64,000 nt of DNA from Pseudomonas silvicola (lineage in GTDB: Bacteria; Pseudomonadota; Gammaproteobacteria; Pseudomonadales; Pseudomonadaceae). Shown here in pieces: positions 38,001-47,293 of this stretch (the stretch's first letter is position 1; every line of letters begins with the position of its first letter). The DNA lies in NCBI RefSeq assembly GCF_026651855.1, contig NZ_CP093280.1, forward strand, positions 3,822,001-3,886,000, in the 5' to 3' direction. A program made the position numbers and the translations under genes. The notes under the pieces were generated by a model that ran no database searches, was not told the DNA's origin, and saw nothing but the letters and a program-made list of their open reading frames with translations.

Positions 38001-41000
38001 ACCTGTCCGGCCCCTTCATTCGCCGCTCGGTAGCGACCATGCTGCTCAGCGTCGCGGTGATGCTGCTGGGCGGCGTCAGCTTCGGCCTGCTGCCGGTGTC
38101 GCCGTTGCCGCAGATGGACTTTCCGGTGATCGTGGTCTCCGCCAACCTGGCTGGCGCCAGCCCCGAAGTCATGGCATCCACCGTGGCCACGCCGCTGGAG
38201 CGCGCCTTCGGCAGTATCGCCGGGGTGACGAACATGAACAGTCGTTCCAGCCAGGGCTCCACGCGGGTGATCCTGCAGTTCGACCAGGACCGTGACATCA
38301 ACGGCGCCGCGCGCGAAGTGCAGGCGGCGATCAACGCCTCAAGGCCGTTGTTACCCAGTGGCATGCGCAGCATGCCCACCTACAAGAAGGTCAACCCGGC
38401 CCAGGCGCCGATCATGGTGCTGTCGCTGACCTCCGACGTGCTGCAGAAAGGCCAGCTCTATGACCTGGCCTCCACCATCCTGTCCCAGAGCCTGTCCCAG
38501 GTGGACGGGGTAGGGGAGGTGCAGATCGGCGGCAGCTCGCTGCCGGCGGTGCGCGTGGAAGTGGAACCCGACCTGCTCAACCAGTACGGCGTGGCCCTGG
38601 ACGAGGTACGCACCACCATCGCCAATGCCAACGTGCGGCGGCCCAAGGGCTTTGTCGAGGACGGCGAGCGCAACTGGCAGGTGCAGGCCAACGACCAATT
38701 GGAAAAGGCCAAGGACTACGGCCCGCTGATCATCCGCTACCAGAACGGCTCGGCACTGCGCCTCAGTGACGTGGCGCGCCTGAGCGACGGTGTCGAGGAC
38801 CGCTACAATGCCGGTTTCTTCAATGACGAATCGGCGGTGCTGCTGGTCATCAACCGCCAGGCAGGCGCCAACATCATCAAGACCGTGGCGCAGATCAAGG
38901 CGCAACTGCCGGCCCTGGAAGCCGTGCTGCCGGCCAGCGTGCGACTGAACATCGCCATGGACCGCTCGCCAGTGATCACCGCCACCCTGCACGAGGCCGA
39001 GAGCACGCTGCTGATCGCCGTGGCCCTGGTGATCCTGGTGGTGTACCTGTTCCTGGGCAACTTCCGCGCCTCGTTGATCCCCACCCTGGCAGTGCCGGTA
39101 TCGCTGGTCGGCACCTTCGCTATCATGTACCTGTGGGGCTTCTCGCTGAACAACCTGTCGCTGATGGCCCTGATTCTTGCCACCGGGCTGGTGGTGGACG
39201 ATGCCATCGTGGTGCTGGAGAACATCTCCCGGCACATCGACGCCGGCATGGCGCCGATGAAGGCCGCCTACAAGGGGGCCGAAGAGGTGGGCTTCACGTT
39301 GCTGGCCATGAACGCGTCGCTGGTGGCGGTGTTCATGGCGATTCTGTTCACCGGCGGCATCATCGAAAAACTGTTCCGCGAGTTCTCCATCACCCTGTCG
39401 GCGGCCATCGTCGTCTCGCTGCTGGTGTCCCTGACCCTCACGCCCATGCTCTGTGCCCGCTGGCTAAAGCCCCATGTGCCAGGCAACGAGAACCGCCTGC
39501 AACGCTGGAGCAGCCGCGTTCACGAGCGCCTGGTGCAGGGTTACGACCGCAGCCTGGGCTGGGCCCTGGCGCACCGGCGGCTGACGCTGATCAGCCTGCT
39601 GCTGACCATTGGCGTCAACATCGCCCTGTATGTGGTAGTGCCCAAAACCTTCATGCCACAACAGGACACCGGGCAACTGATGGGCTTTGTGCGCGGCGAC
39701 GACGGCCTGTCGTTCACGGTCATGCAGCCAAAGATGGAGGCCTTTCGGCGGGCGATCATCGCCGACCCGGCGGTGCTCAGCGTCGCTGGCTTCATAGGCG
39801 GCAACAACGGCACCAACAACGCCACTATCCTGGTGCGCCTCAAGCCCATCAAGGAGCGTGACGTCAACGCCCAGCAGGTCATCGAGCGCCTGCGCAAGGA
39901 ACTGCCCAAAGTGCCTGGCGCGCGGCTCATGCTGATGGCCGATCAGGACCTGCAGTTCGGGGGCGCCCGTGACCAGACCACCTCCCAGTACCAGTACATC
40001 ATCCAGAGTGGCGACCTGGCCGCGTTGCGCACCTGGTACCCGAAGATCACCGAGGCGTTCAAGAAACTGCCTGAACTCACCTCCATCGACGCCCGCGAAG
40101 GCCGCGGGGCGCCCCAGGTGACCCTGGTGGTGGACCGCGACCAGGCCAAGCGCCTGGGCATCGACATGAGTACCGTGACCGCGGTATTGAACGACGCCTA
40201 CAGCCAGCGGCAGATCTCCACCATCTACGACAGCCTCAACCAGTACGAAGTGGTGATGGAGATCAACCCCAAGTATGCCCAGGACCCGGTCACCCTGGAC
40301 CAGGTGCAGGTCATCAACTCCGCGGGGGCGCGGGTGCCCCTGTCCAGCATCGCCCATTACGTGAACAGCCTGGCCGACGACAGCGTCAGCCACGAGGGCC
40401 AGTTCGCCTCGGAAAGCATCTCCTTCGACCTGGCCGAAGGCGTGCCCCTGGACCGCGCCACCGCCGCCATCGAGCGAGCGATCGCGGGGCTGGGGCTGCC
40501 GGAAGACATCATCGTCAAGGTGGCCGGTACCGGTGATGCCTTTGCCGCTGCCCAGAAGGGCCAGCCGTGGATGATCCTCGGTTCGCTGGTGCTGGTGTAC
40601 CTGGTGCTGGGCATTCTGTATGAAAGCTACGTGCACCCGTTGACCATTCTCTCGACCCTGCCGTCGGCCGGCGTCGGTGCGCTGCTGAGCATCTACCTGA
40701 CGGGCGGGGAGTTCAGCCTGATCTCGTTGCTGGGCCTGTTCCTGCTGATCGGCGTGGTGAAGAAGAACGCCATCTTGATGATCGACCTGGCCCTGCAACT
40801 GGAACGCGAGCAGGGCATGGGCCCGCTGGATTCCATTCGCCAGGCCTGCCTGCAGCGCCTGCGGCCCATCCTGATGACCACCCTGGCGGCCATCCTCGGC
40901 GCCGTGCCGCTGCTGATGGGCGGCACCGAGGGTGCCGAGATGCGCCAGCCCCTGGGCCTGGCCATCATCGGCGGCCTGGTGTTCAGCCAGGTCCTGACCC

Positions 41001-41104
41001 TGTACACCACCCCGGTGGTGTACCTCTACCTTGATCGCCTGCGCCACCGGGTCAACCGCTGGCGTGGGGTACGCACCGACGCATCCCTGGAAACCCCGCT
41101 ATGA
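37997..41104 (+). CDS. muxC: RND efflux inner-membrane transporter MuxC/MdtC
   Basis: Second pump subunit, 1035 aa. It retains the TM4 aspartates ([17 protein letters not shown]) and [18 protein letters not shown]. In E. coli MdtBC both subunits are needed; P. aeruginosa MuxABC-OpmB exports novobiocin, aztreonam, macrolides and tetracycline. Same role is inferred here. ATGA overlaps at both ends. Confidence 0.95.
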   Translation: MNLSGPFIRRSVATMLLSVAVMLLGGVSFGLLPVSPLPQMDFPVIVVSANLAGASPEVMASTVATPLERAFGSIAGVTNMNSRSSQGSTRVILQFDQDRDINGAAREVQAAINASRPLLPSGMRSMPTYKKVNPAQAPIMVLSLTSDVLQKGQLYDLASTILSQSLSQVDGVGEVQIGGSSLPAVRVEVEPDLLNQYGVALDEVRTTIANANVRRPKGFVEDGERNWQVQANDQLEKAKDYGPLIIRYQNGSALRLSDVARLSDGVEDRYNAGFFNDESAVLLVINRQAGANIIKTVAQIKAQLPALEAVLPASVRLNIAMDRSPVITATLHEAESTLLIAVALVILVVYLFLGNFRASLIPTLAVPVSLVGTFAIMYLWGFSLNNLSLMALILATGLVVDDAIVVLENISRHIDAGMAPMKAAYKGAEEVGFTLLAMNASLVAVFMAILFTGGIIEKLFREFSITLSAAIVVSLLVSLTLTPMLCARWLKPHVPGNENRLQRWSSRVHERLVQGYDRSLGWALAHRRLTLISLLLTIGVNIALYVVVPKTFMPQQDTGQLMGFVRGDDGLSFTVMQPKMEAFRRAIIADPAVLSVAGFIGGNNGTNNATILVRLKPIKERDVNAQQVIERLRKELPKVPGARLMLMADQDLQFGGARDQTTSQYQYIIQSGDLAALRTWYPKITEAFKKLPELTSIDAREGRGAPQVTLVVDRDQAKRLGIDMSTVTAVLNDAYSQRQISTIYDSLNQYEVVMEINPKYAQDPVTLDQVQVINSAGARVPLSSIAHYVNSLADDSVSHEGQFASESISFDLAEGVPLDRATAAIERAIAGLGLPEDIIVKVAGTGDAFAAAQKGQPWMILGSLVLVYLVLGILYESYVHPLTILSTLPSAGVGALLSIYLTGGEFSLISLLGLFLLIGVVKKNAILMIDLALQLEREQGMGPLDSIRQACLQRLRPILMTTLAAILGAVPLLMGGTEGAEMRQPLGLAIIGGLVFSQVLTLYTTPVVYLYLDRLRHRVNRWRGVRTDASLETPL

Positions 41105-42609
41105 CCGACTGCCCGACGCCGACCGTGCTGCGCCCCATGACTTGCCAGATGGCCACCGCGCGTGGCTCGCGGCTGCTCAACCTGAGCCTGAGCGCGCTGA
41201 TGCTCAGTGGCCTGCTGCTGGGTGGCTGCGCCGTGGGCCCCGACTACAAGCGCCCCGAGGTCGCGGCGCCGGCGCAGTTCAAGCAAGCCCAGGGCTGGCG
41301 CCAGGCGCAGCCCAGCGACGCCCTGGCCCGTGGGGCCTGGTGGGAATTGTATGGCGACGCCCAGCTCAACGGCCTGGTGGAACGCCTCAATCACTCCAAC
41401 CAGACCGTGGCCCAGTATGAAGCCCAGTACCGGCAGGCACAGGCCTTGGTCAAGAGCGCCCGCGGCGCGTTCTTCCCCACCGTTGACCTCAGCGCCGGCA
41501 AGACCCGCTCGGCCCAGGGTGCCGGCAGCAGCAATTCGAGCCTGAGCAGCGCCAGCAGCGGTATTCGCAATACCTACAGCACCCAGGCCAGCGTCAGTTG
41601 GGAGGCGGATGTGTGGGGCAAGCTGCGCCGGGGCCTGGAGGCCGACAAGGGCAGTGCCCAGGCCAGCCTCGCGGACTTGGCCGCCATGCGCCTGAGCCTG
41701 CAGTCGGAACTGGTGCAGAACTACCTGCAACTGCGCGTCATCGACCAGCAGAAGCGCTTGTTGCAGGCGACCGTCGAGGCCTACCAGCGCTCGCTGATCA
41801 TGACCCAGAACCAATACAAGGCAGGGGTCTCTGGCGCCGACGCGGTGGCCCAGGCCCAGACCCAGTTGCGCACCACCCAGGCCGACCTGGTGGACTTGGC
41901 CTGGCAGCGTGCCCAGTACGAGAACGCCATCGCCGTGCTGATGGGCGTGACCCCGGCCGATTTCAGCCTGGCCGAAACCGGCGACATCCCGGCGCTGCCG
42001 CAGATCCCCGTGCAGGTGCCGTCCCAGTGGTTGGAACGGCGCCCCGACATCGCCGCCGCCGAGCGCTCGGTGATGGCCGCCAACGCCAACATCGGCGTAG
42101 CAAAGAGCGCCTATTACCCCGACCTCACCCTGAGCCTGTCCGGGGGCTACAACAGCAGTACTTTTGCCAACTGGCTGACCTTGCCCAACCGGTTCTGGTC
42201 GGTGGGCCCGCAGTTGGCCGGTACCCTGTTCGATGGAGGCCAGCGCTCGGCCGAGGTAGAGCGTACCGAGGCGGTGTATGACCAGACCGTGGCGCAATAC
42301 CGGCAGACCGTGCTCAACGGTTTCCAGGAGGTAGAAAACTACATGGTCCAGCTCAAGGTGTACGAAGACGAGGCCCAGGTGCGCCAGCAGGCCCTGGAGT
42401 CTGCCCGCGAATCCCTGCGCCTGACCAACAATCAGTACAAGGCAGGGCTGATTGGCTATCTGGACGTCGTCACGGTGCAGGCCACCGCGCTGAGCAACGA
42501 GCGCACGGTCCTGAACGTGTTGCAGAGTCGTTTGGTGGCCAGTGTGCAGCTCATCGCGGCCCTGGGGGGCGGGTGGGATGGGCAAATGGAATTGGTTCGC
42601 ACGCCTTGA
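41101..42609 (+). CDS. opmB: RND outer-membrane channel OpmB (OprM family lipoprotein)
   Basis: TolC-like outer-membrane factor, 502 aa. The lipoprotein signal ends LLLGGCAVGPDYKRPEV, the classic OprM-type lipobox plus GPDYxxP. Two helical hairpin repeats contain ARGAFFPTVDLSAG and IGVAKSAYYPDLTLS. Last gene of muxABC-opmB with a 4-bp overlap. A strong hairpin follows at 42637-42672. Confidence 0.94.
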   Translation: MTDCPTPTVLRPMTCQMATARGSRLLNLSLSALMLSGLLLGGCAVGPDYKRPEVAAPAQFKQAQGWRQAQPSDALARGAWWELYGDAQLNGLVERLNHSNQTVAQYEAQYRQAQALVKSARGAFFPTVDLSAGKTRSAQGAGSSNSSLSSASSGIRNTYSTQASVSWEADVWGKLRRGLEADKGSAQASLADLAAMRLSLQSELVQNYLQLRVIDQQKRLLQATVEAYQRSLIMTQNQYKAGVSGADAVAQAQTQLRTTQADLVDLAWQRAQYENAIAVLMGVTPADFSLAETGDIPALPQIPVQVPSQWLERRPDIAAAERSVMAANANIGVAKSAYYPDLTLSLSGGYNSSTFANWLTLPNRFWSVGPQLAGTLFDGGQRSAEVERTEAVYDQTVAQYRQTVLNGFQEVENYMVQLKVYEDEAQVRQQALESARESLRLTNNQYKAGLIGYLDVVTVQATALSNERTVLNVLQSRLVASVQLIAALGGGWDGQMELVRTP

Positions 42610-42636
42610 AGCCGTTCGTCTGAAAGGTTAAGGTCT

Positions 42637-42672
42637 GTCCCGGTCCTGTACAACGCTGTACAGAGCCGGGAC
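42637..42672 (+). terminator. Long hairpin downstream of opmB
   Basis: 16-base arms at 42637-42652 and 42657-42672 (GTCCCGGtcCTGTACA / TGTACAGagCCGGGAC) pair with a 2-base internal mismatch and an ACGC loop. It is the probable 3' end of the mux operon transcript. No T-run follows, so it may alternatively be an operator or attenuator-like element for the gene at 42826. Confidence 0.55.
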
Positions 42673-42825
42673 CCTTGTAGAAGCTGGGCGCGATAGTGGC
42701 AAAGCGATATCTCTCCAGGGCCCCGCATCCAGGCGCTCCGCGCAAGCAAACAAGCGTTTAATTGCGTACAATCCTGGCTATTTACGGGCAGGGAACGCGT
42801 CGGACTTGCAGGTTTAGAGTGTCGC

Positions 42826-44916
42826 ATGCTGATTGGTAGTTATTCACCTTCCCTGGTCGTGATTTCGCTGTGCGTGGCCATGCTGGCTTCCTACACGGCG
42901 CTGGATCTGGTCGGCCGTATTGCAACGGCCAAGGGCCGCGCCGTGCACCTGTGGATGGCGGGCGGCTCGCTGTCCATGGGTATTGGCGTGTGGTCGATGC
43001 ACTTCATCGGCATGCTGGCCTTCAGCCTGCCCATCGCCCTGGGGTATGACCTGCGCCTCACCAGCCTGTCGCTGCTGATCGCCATCCTGTCTTCAGGGTT
43101 CGCCCTGTGGCTGGTCAGCCAGCCGCGCCTGCCGCGGTGGCAGCTGGCGCTCGGCGCGTTGGTCATGGGCAGCGGCATCGCCAGCATGCACTACACCGGC
43201 ATGGCGGCCATGCGCATGGTTCCAGGCATCCAGTACGACCCCGTGCTGTTCGTCGAGTCCATTTTCATCGCCATTGGTGCGTCGGCCGCGGCCCTGTACA
43301 TCGCGTTTCGCCTGCGCCACGCCACGCCCCACGTGATGCTGGCCCGGGGCTGTGCCTCGGTGGTCATGGGCATCGCCATCGTCGGCATGCACTACACCGG
43401 CATGGCCGCGGCTATCTTCCCCGAGGGCAGCGTCTGTGGCGCCGCCGCAGGTGGGCTGACGGGCAAGGGCCTGGACTACATGGTGCTGATCACCAGCCTT
43501 GCGGTGCTGGGTATCACCTTGCTCACGTCGGTGCTCGACGCCCGCATGGAGGCCCGTACTGCCGACCTGGCCAATTCCCTGCGCCTGGCCAACCGCGAAC
43601 TGACGCAATTGGCGTTGCACGACAACCTCACCGGCCTGCCCAACCGCATGTTGCTGGCCGACCGTATCGCCCAGGCCATCCAGATGGTCGACGAGACCGG
43701 TGGCTGTTTTGCCCTGATGTTCATCGACCTGGACGGTTTCAAACCGGTCAACGACGCCTTTGGTCACCACATGGGCGATGAGCTGCTGCGTGCCGTGGGC
43801 TTGCGCCTGCGTGGCAACCTGCATGGCCAGGACACCCTGGCGCGCATCGGGGGGGATGAATTCGTGCTGCTGGTGGCGCTGCATGAGCCCAACGACGCGC
43901 CCACGGTGGCTGCCCGTCAGGTGAACCTGATCGCCCAGCCGTTCCGGGTGGGTGACCACAACCTGCAGGTCTCGGCCAGCATCGGCATTGCCATGTACCC
44001 AGGCAACGGCACTGACCAGCATGCCTTGCTGATGAACGCCGATGCGGCCATGTACCATGCCAAGAGCGCGGGCAAGAACGGCTACAGCTTCTTCGACGGC
44101 TCGATGAACACCAACGCCCGCAAGCAACTGCAATTGATCCAGGACCTGCGGGTGGCGGTGGAGCGTGGTGAGTTGCGCCTGCATTACCAGCCCAAGTTCG
44201 ACGCTGTCAGCGGCCAGCCGGTGGGCGCCGAAGCGCTGCTGCGCTGGCAGCATCCTGAACTGGGGCTGCTGGGCCCCGACCGTTTCATCGAGTTGGCGGA
44301 AAAAACCGGGTTGATCATCGTCATTGGCGAGTGGGTGCTGGACGAAGCCTGCCGGCAGATGCGCGAATGGGCGCTGCAGGGCTACGGCCACTGGCGCATC
44401 GCGGTGAACCTGTCGGCGTTGCAGTTCTGCCACGTGGGCCTGGTGGCCAGCGTTGCCGCGGCGCTGCTGCGTCATGAGCTATCGGCCGGCAACCTGACCC
44501 TGGAGATCACCGAAACCACCGCCATGAACGATGCCGATGCGAGCATGAGCGTGCTGCGGCGCCTCTCGGACATGGGTGTGGACCTGTCCATCGATGATTT
44601 CGGCACGGGCTACTCCAGCCTGATGTACCTCAAGCGCCTGCCGGCCAACGAGCTGAAGATCGACCGGGGCTTCGTCCGCGACCTGGAGCAGGACAGCGAT
44701 GACGCGGCCATTGTCTCGGCCATCGTCGCGCTGGGCCAGGCACTGGGCTTGCGCATCGTCGCCGAGGGCGTGGAAACCGACAACCAGCAGGCGTTTCTGA
44801 CGCGCCTGGGCTGTGATGCCTTGCAGGGGTATCTGCTGGGGCAACCCTTGCCAGCGGAACGGTTCATGGCCGATATTCATGCCGCCGAAGCTCGCCAGCA
44901 GCGGGTAGGGGTCTAG
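42826..44916 (+). CDS. MHYT-GGDEF-EAL cyclic-di-GMP signalling protein
   Basis: Membrane c-di-GMP enzyme, 696 aa. Seven N-terminal helices carry three MHYT motifs (MHFIGMLAFSLP, MHYTGMAAMRM, MHYTGMAAAIFP), proposed copper sites sensing O2, CO or NO. The GGDEF domain has intact G342-F346 and the EAL domain intact E469-L471 with EITETTAMND, DDFGTGYSS and AEGVETD. Both cyclase and phosphodiesterase activities are possible. Architecture equals P. aeruginosa MucR and NbdA; which orthologue cannot be decided. Its promoter lies in the 216-bp gap after opmB. Confidence 0.93.
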   Translation: MLIGSYSPSLVVISLCVAMLASYTALDLVGRIATAKGRAVHLWMAGGSLSMGIGVWSMHFIGMLAFSLPIALGYDLRLTSLSLLIAILSSGFALWLVSQPRLPRWQLALGALVMGSGIASMHYTGMAAMRMVPGIQYDPVLFVESIFIAIGASAAALYIAFRLRHATPHVMLARGCASVVMGIAIVGMHYTGMAAAIFPEGSVCGAAAGGLTGKGLDYMVLITSLAVLGITLLTSVLDARMEARTADLANSLRLANRELTQLALHDNLTGLPNRMLLADRIAQAIQMVDETGGCFALMFIDLDGFKPVNDAFGHHMGDELLRAVGLRLRGNLHGQDTLARIGGDEFVLLVALHEPNDAPTVAARQVNLIAQPFRVGDHNLQVSASIGIAMYPGNGTDQHALLMNADAAMYHAKSAGKNGYSFFDGSMNTNARKQLQLIQDLRVAVERGELRLHYQPKFDAVSGQPVGAEALLRWQHPELGLLGPDRFIELAEKTGLIIVIGEWVLDEACRQMREWALQGYGHWRIAVNLSALQFCHVGLVASVAAALLRHELSAGNLTLEITETTAMNDADASMSVLRRLSDMGVDLSIDDFGTGYSSLMYLKRLPANELKIDRGFVRDLEQDSDDAAIVSAIVALGQALGLRIVAEGVETDNQQAFLTRLGCDALQGYLLGQPLPAERFMADIHAAEARQQRVGV

Positions 44917-45004
44917 CCGGCTCCTACAGGGCGCCTTGAATCAGGCAACGCTATAAAACGCCGTACTCTGTCCACGATTCCCCATGAGGAGCGCACCGAA
45001 GTCC

Positions 45005-45751
45005 ATGGATAAAGTCATCGTCATCACTGGCGGCAGCCGCGGCATCGGTGCCGCTACTGCGCGCCTGGCCGCCCGCCAGGGCTACCGTGTGTGCATCAAC
45101 TACCTGTCGGACGAAGCCGCCGCCCAGGCTACCCTGGCCGAGGTGCGTGAACTGGGCGCCCAGGCCATCGCCGTGCGGGCCGATGTCAGCGTCGAGGATG
45201 AGGTGGTGCACCTGTTCAACCGGGTCGACGCGGAGCTGGGCACGGTGACCGCGCTGGTCAACAATGCCGGCACCGTGGGGCATACCTCGCGGGTGGACGA
45301 AATGTCCGAATTCCGCTTGCTCAAGCTGCTCAAGAGCAACGTCGCCGGGCCCATCCTGTGCGCCAAGCACGCCATCCTGCGCATGTCCACGCGCCATGGC
45401 GGCCATGGCGGCAGCATCGTCAACGTCTCCTCGGTAGCCGCGCGCCTGGGTTCCCCTGGCGAATACGTCGACTACGCCGCATCCAAGGGCGCGCTCGACA
45501 CCTTCACCATTGGCCTGGCCAAGGAACTGGCGGGGGAGGGCGTGCGAGTCAACGCCGTGCGGCCTGGGTACATCTTCACTGAATTCCACGCCTTGAGTGG
45601 TGACCCGGACCGGGTCAGCAAGCTGGAGCCATCGATCCCGATGGGGCGTGGTGGCCAGCCCCATGAAGTGGCGGAGGCGATCTTGTGGCTGGCTTCGGAG
45701 CAGGCGAGTTATACGACGGGGAGTTTCCTGGACTTGGGGGGTGGGCGGTAG
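45005..45751 (+). CDS. SDR-family oxidoreductase (glucose/ribitol dehydrogenase-like)
   Basis: NAD(P)-dependent short-chain dehydrogenase, 248 aa from the chosen ATG. It has TGGSRGIGAA (cofactor), NNAG, a catalytic Ser in IVNVSSVAAR, YAASK (Tyr/Lys), and the C-terminal TTGSFLDLGGGR. The start at 45005 (MDKVIVITGG) is preferred because the Rossmann strand then begins directly; an in-frame ATG at 44984 would add seven residues. The substrate is unknown. The gene stands alone before the repeat array. Confidence 0.87.
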   Translation: MDKVIVITGGSRGIGAATARLAARQGYRVCINYLSDEAAAQATLAEVRELGAQAIAVRADVSVEDEVVHLFNRVDAELGTVTALVNNAGTVGHTSRVDEMSEFRLLKLLKSNVAGPILCAKHAILRMSTRHGGHGGSIVNVSSVAARLGSPGEYVDYAASKGALDTFTIGLAKELAGEGVRVNAVRPGYIFTEFHALSGDPDRVSKLEPSIPMGRGGQPHEVAEAILWLASEQASYTTGSFLDLGGGR

Positions 45752-45825
45752 GGAGGGGCGCAGGTGCATGCCATTGATGTGCGTCAGGCCGTCAGGTGTA
45801 AGGCTTTGGTTTTTCGGCGCTTTTC

Positions 45826-47221
45826 AGACCGAGCGCCGCCCGTGCGGCGCTTCCCGGGCAAGCCCGGTCCCACATCTGTTTCGGGCCAGTTATGCCAGTG
45901 GCATCACCTGATTCGCCTTGTTGGTTCACCGCAGATCTGTGTGGGTGCCAACAAGGGCGGCCAAGGTGATCTCACAGACAAAATTGGCCCGAAACAGATG
46001 TGGGACCGGGTTTACCCGGGAAGCGCCGCGCGGGCGGCGCTCGGTCTCAAGAACGACACAGCACCATCGCCTGGCACTTGGAGGCCCTGACGCAATCCCC
46101 AGCGAGGAATATCGAAGGGCCCCCGATCGGCCTGTCTTGCAACCGGGTTGGGGCTGAAAGGTGCATGGCTTGATGCTTCTGGCGCCCTTGAGACCGAGCG
46201 CCGCCCGCGCGGCGCGTTCGCGAGCAAGGGCTCGGCGCCCCCCTCGCTCCCACATCTGTTTCGGGCCAGTTATGCCAGTGGCATCACTTGGTCCGCTTTG
46301 TAGGTTCACCGCAGATCTATGCTGGTGCCAACAAGGCGGCCAAGGTGATCTCACAGACAAAATTGGCCCGAAACAGATGTGGGACCGGGTTTACCCGGGA
46401 AGCGCCGCGCGGGCGGCGCTCGGTCTCAAGAACGACACAGCACCATCGCCTGGCACTTGGAGGCCCTGACGCAATCCCCAGCGAGGAATATCGAAGAACG
46501 CCGATCGGCCTGTCTTGCAACCGGGTTGGGGCTGAAAGGTGCATGGCTTGATGCTTCTGGCGCCCTTGAGACCGAGCGCCGCCCGCGCGGCGCGTTCGCG
46601 AGCAAGGGCTCGGCGCCCCCCTCGCTCCCACATCTGTTTCGGGCCAGTTATGCCAGGGGGATCACCTGGTCCGCCTTGTTGGTTCACTGCAGATCTGTGT
46701 GGGTGCCAACAAGGGCGGCCAAGGTGATCTCACAGACAAAATTGGCCCGAAACAAACGTTGGAGCGAGGGGGGCGCCGAGCCCTTGCTCGCGAACGCGCC
46801 GCGCGGGCGGCGCTCGATCTCGAGAACTCTACAACACCATCGCCTGGCACTTGGAGGCCCTGACGCAATCCCCAGCGAGGAATATCGAAGGGCCCCCGGA
46901 CCTGTCTTGCAACCGGGTTGGGGCTGAAAGGCGCATGGCTTGATGCTTCTGGCGCCCTTGAGACCGAGCGCCGCCCGCGCGGCGCTTCGCGAGCAAGCTC
47001 TGCTCCCACATCTGTTTCGGGCCAGTTATGCCAGTGGCATCACTTGGTCCGCTTTGTAAGTTCACCGCAGATCTATGCTGGTGCCAACAAGGCGGGCAAG
47101 GTGATCTCATAGACATAACTGGCCCGAAACAGATGTGGGACCGGGTTTACCCGGGAGGCGCCGCGCGGGCGGCGCTCGATCTCAAGAACGACACAACACC
47201 ATCGCCTGGCACTTGGAGGCC
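45826..47221. repeat. Tandem array of four ~378-bp nested palindromic units
   Basis: Unit starts (AGACCGAGCGCCGCC) lie at 45826, 46191, 46569 and 46961. The internal word CACATCTGTTTCGGG recurs at 45871, 46251, 46629 and 47007 (spacing 380, 378, 378). Each unit has a ~240-bp hairpin: outer REP-like GC arms, inner arms CACATCTGTTTCGGGCCA / TGGCCCGAAACAGATGTG, and a central CCTTGTTGG / CCAACAAGG stem. A ~138-bp non-palindromic spacer with GGAGGCCCTGACGCAATCCC separates hairpins in the first three units. The outer arms occur in two versions, one containing CCGGGTTTACCCGGG and one with GCGAGCAAGGGCTCGGCGCC. Confidence 0.92.
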
Positions 47222-47238
47222 CCACCGCAAAGCAAAAA

Positions 47239-47270
47239 AAAGCCCCGGCATCTCCCGACACCAGGGCTTT
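47239..47270 (-). terminator. Intrinsic terminator of the MHS transporter gene
   Basis: Read on the minus strand: CCAGGGCTTT complement arm at 47261-47270 pairs with 47239-47248 (one mismatch), followed by an uninterrupted T-tract (A-run 47234-47241 on the plus strand). It lies about 25 bp beyond the transporter's stop codon. Confidence 0.85.
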
Positions 47271-47293
47271 CCCTTGTAGCTTGCAGCTACCCC

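Larger units (their letters stand above)
45752..47293. other. 1.5-kb gene-free intergenic tract
   Basis: Between the SDR and the MFS transporter no reading frame looks like a protein. Frames of 60-180 codons repeat the same peptide fragments on both strands because the DNA is a tandem array of palindromes. The tract consists of that array (45826-47221) and the transporter's terminator (47239-47270). Confidence 0.9.

Noticed and set aside
35268..41047. Large minus-strand ORFs opposite muxB and muxC
   Set aside because: His/Gln/Asp-rich antisense frames of highly GC-biased RND genes; no start signals or motifs.
44984..45004. Upstream ATG for the SDR gene
   Set aside because: It adds seven residues ahead of the Rossmann fold with no ribosome-binding site before it; the ATG at 45005 is more likely, though not proven.
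45826..47221. Possible CRISPR array
   Set aside because: Repeat period is ~378 bp with conserved, not unique, spacers, and no cas genes are present.
45764..47261. Many ORFs of 60-180 codons inside the repeat array
   Set aside because: They are the same peptide fragments repeated on both strands because the DNA is tandem and palindromic; no ribosome-binding site or folded-protein pattern.
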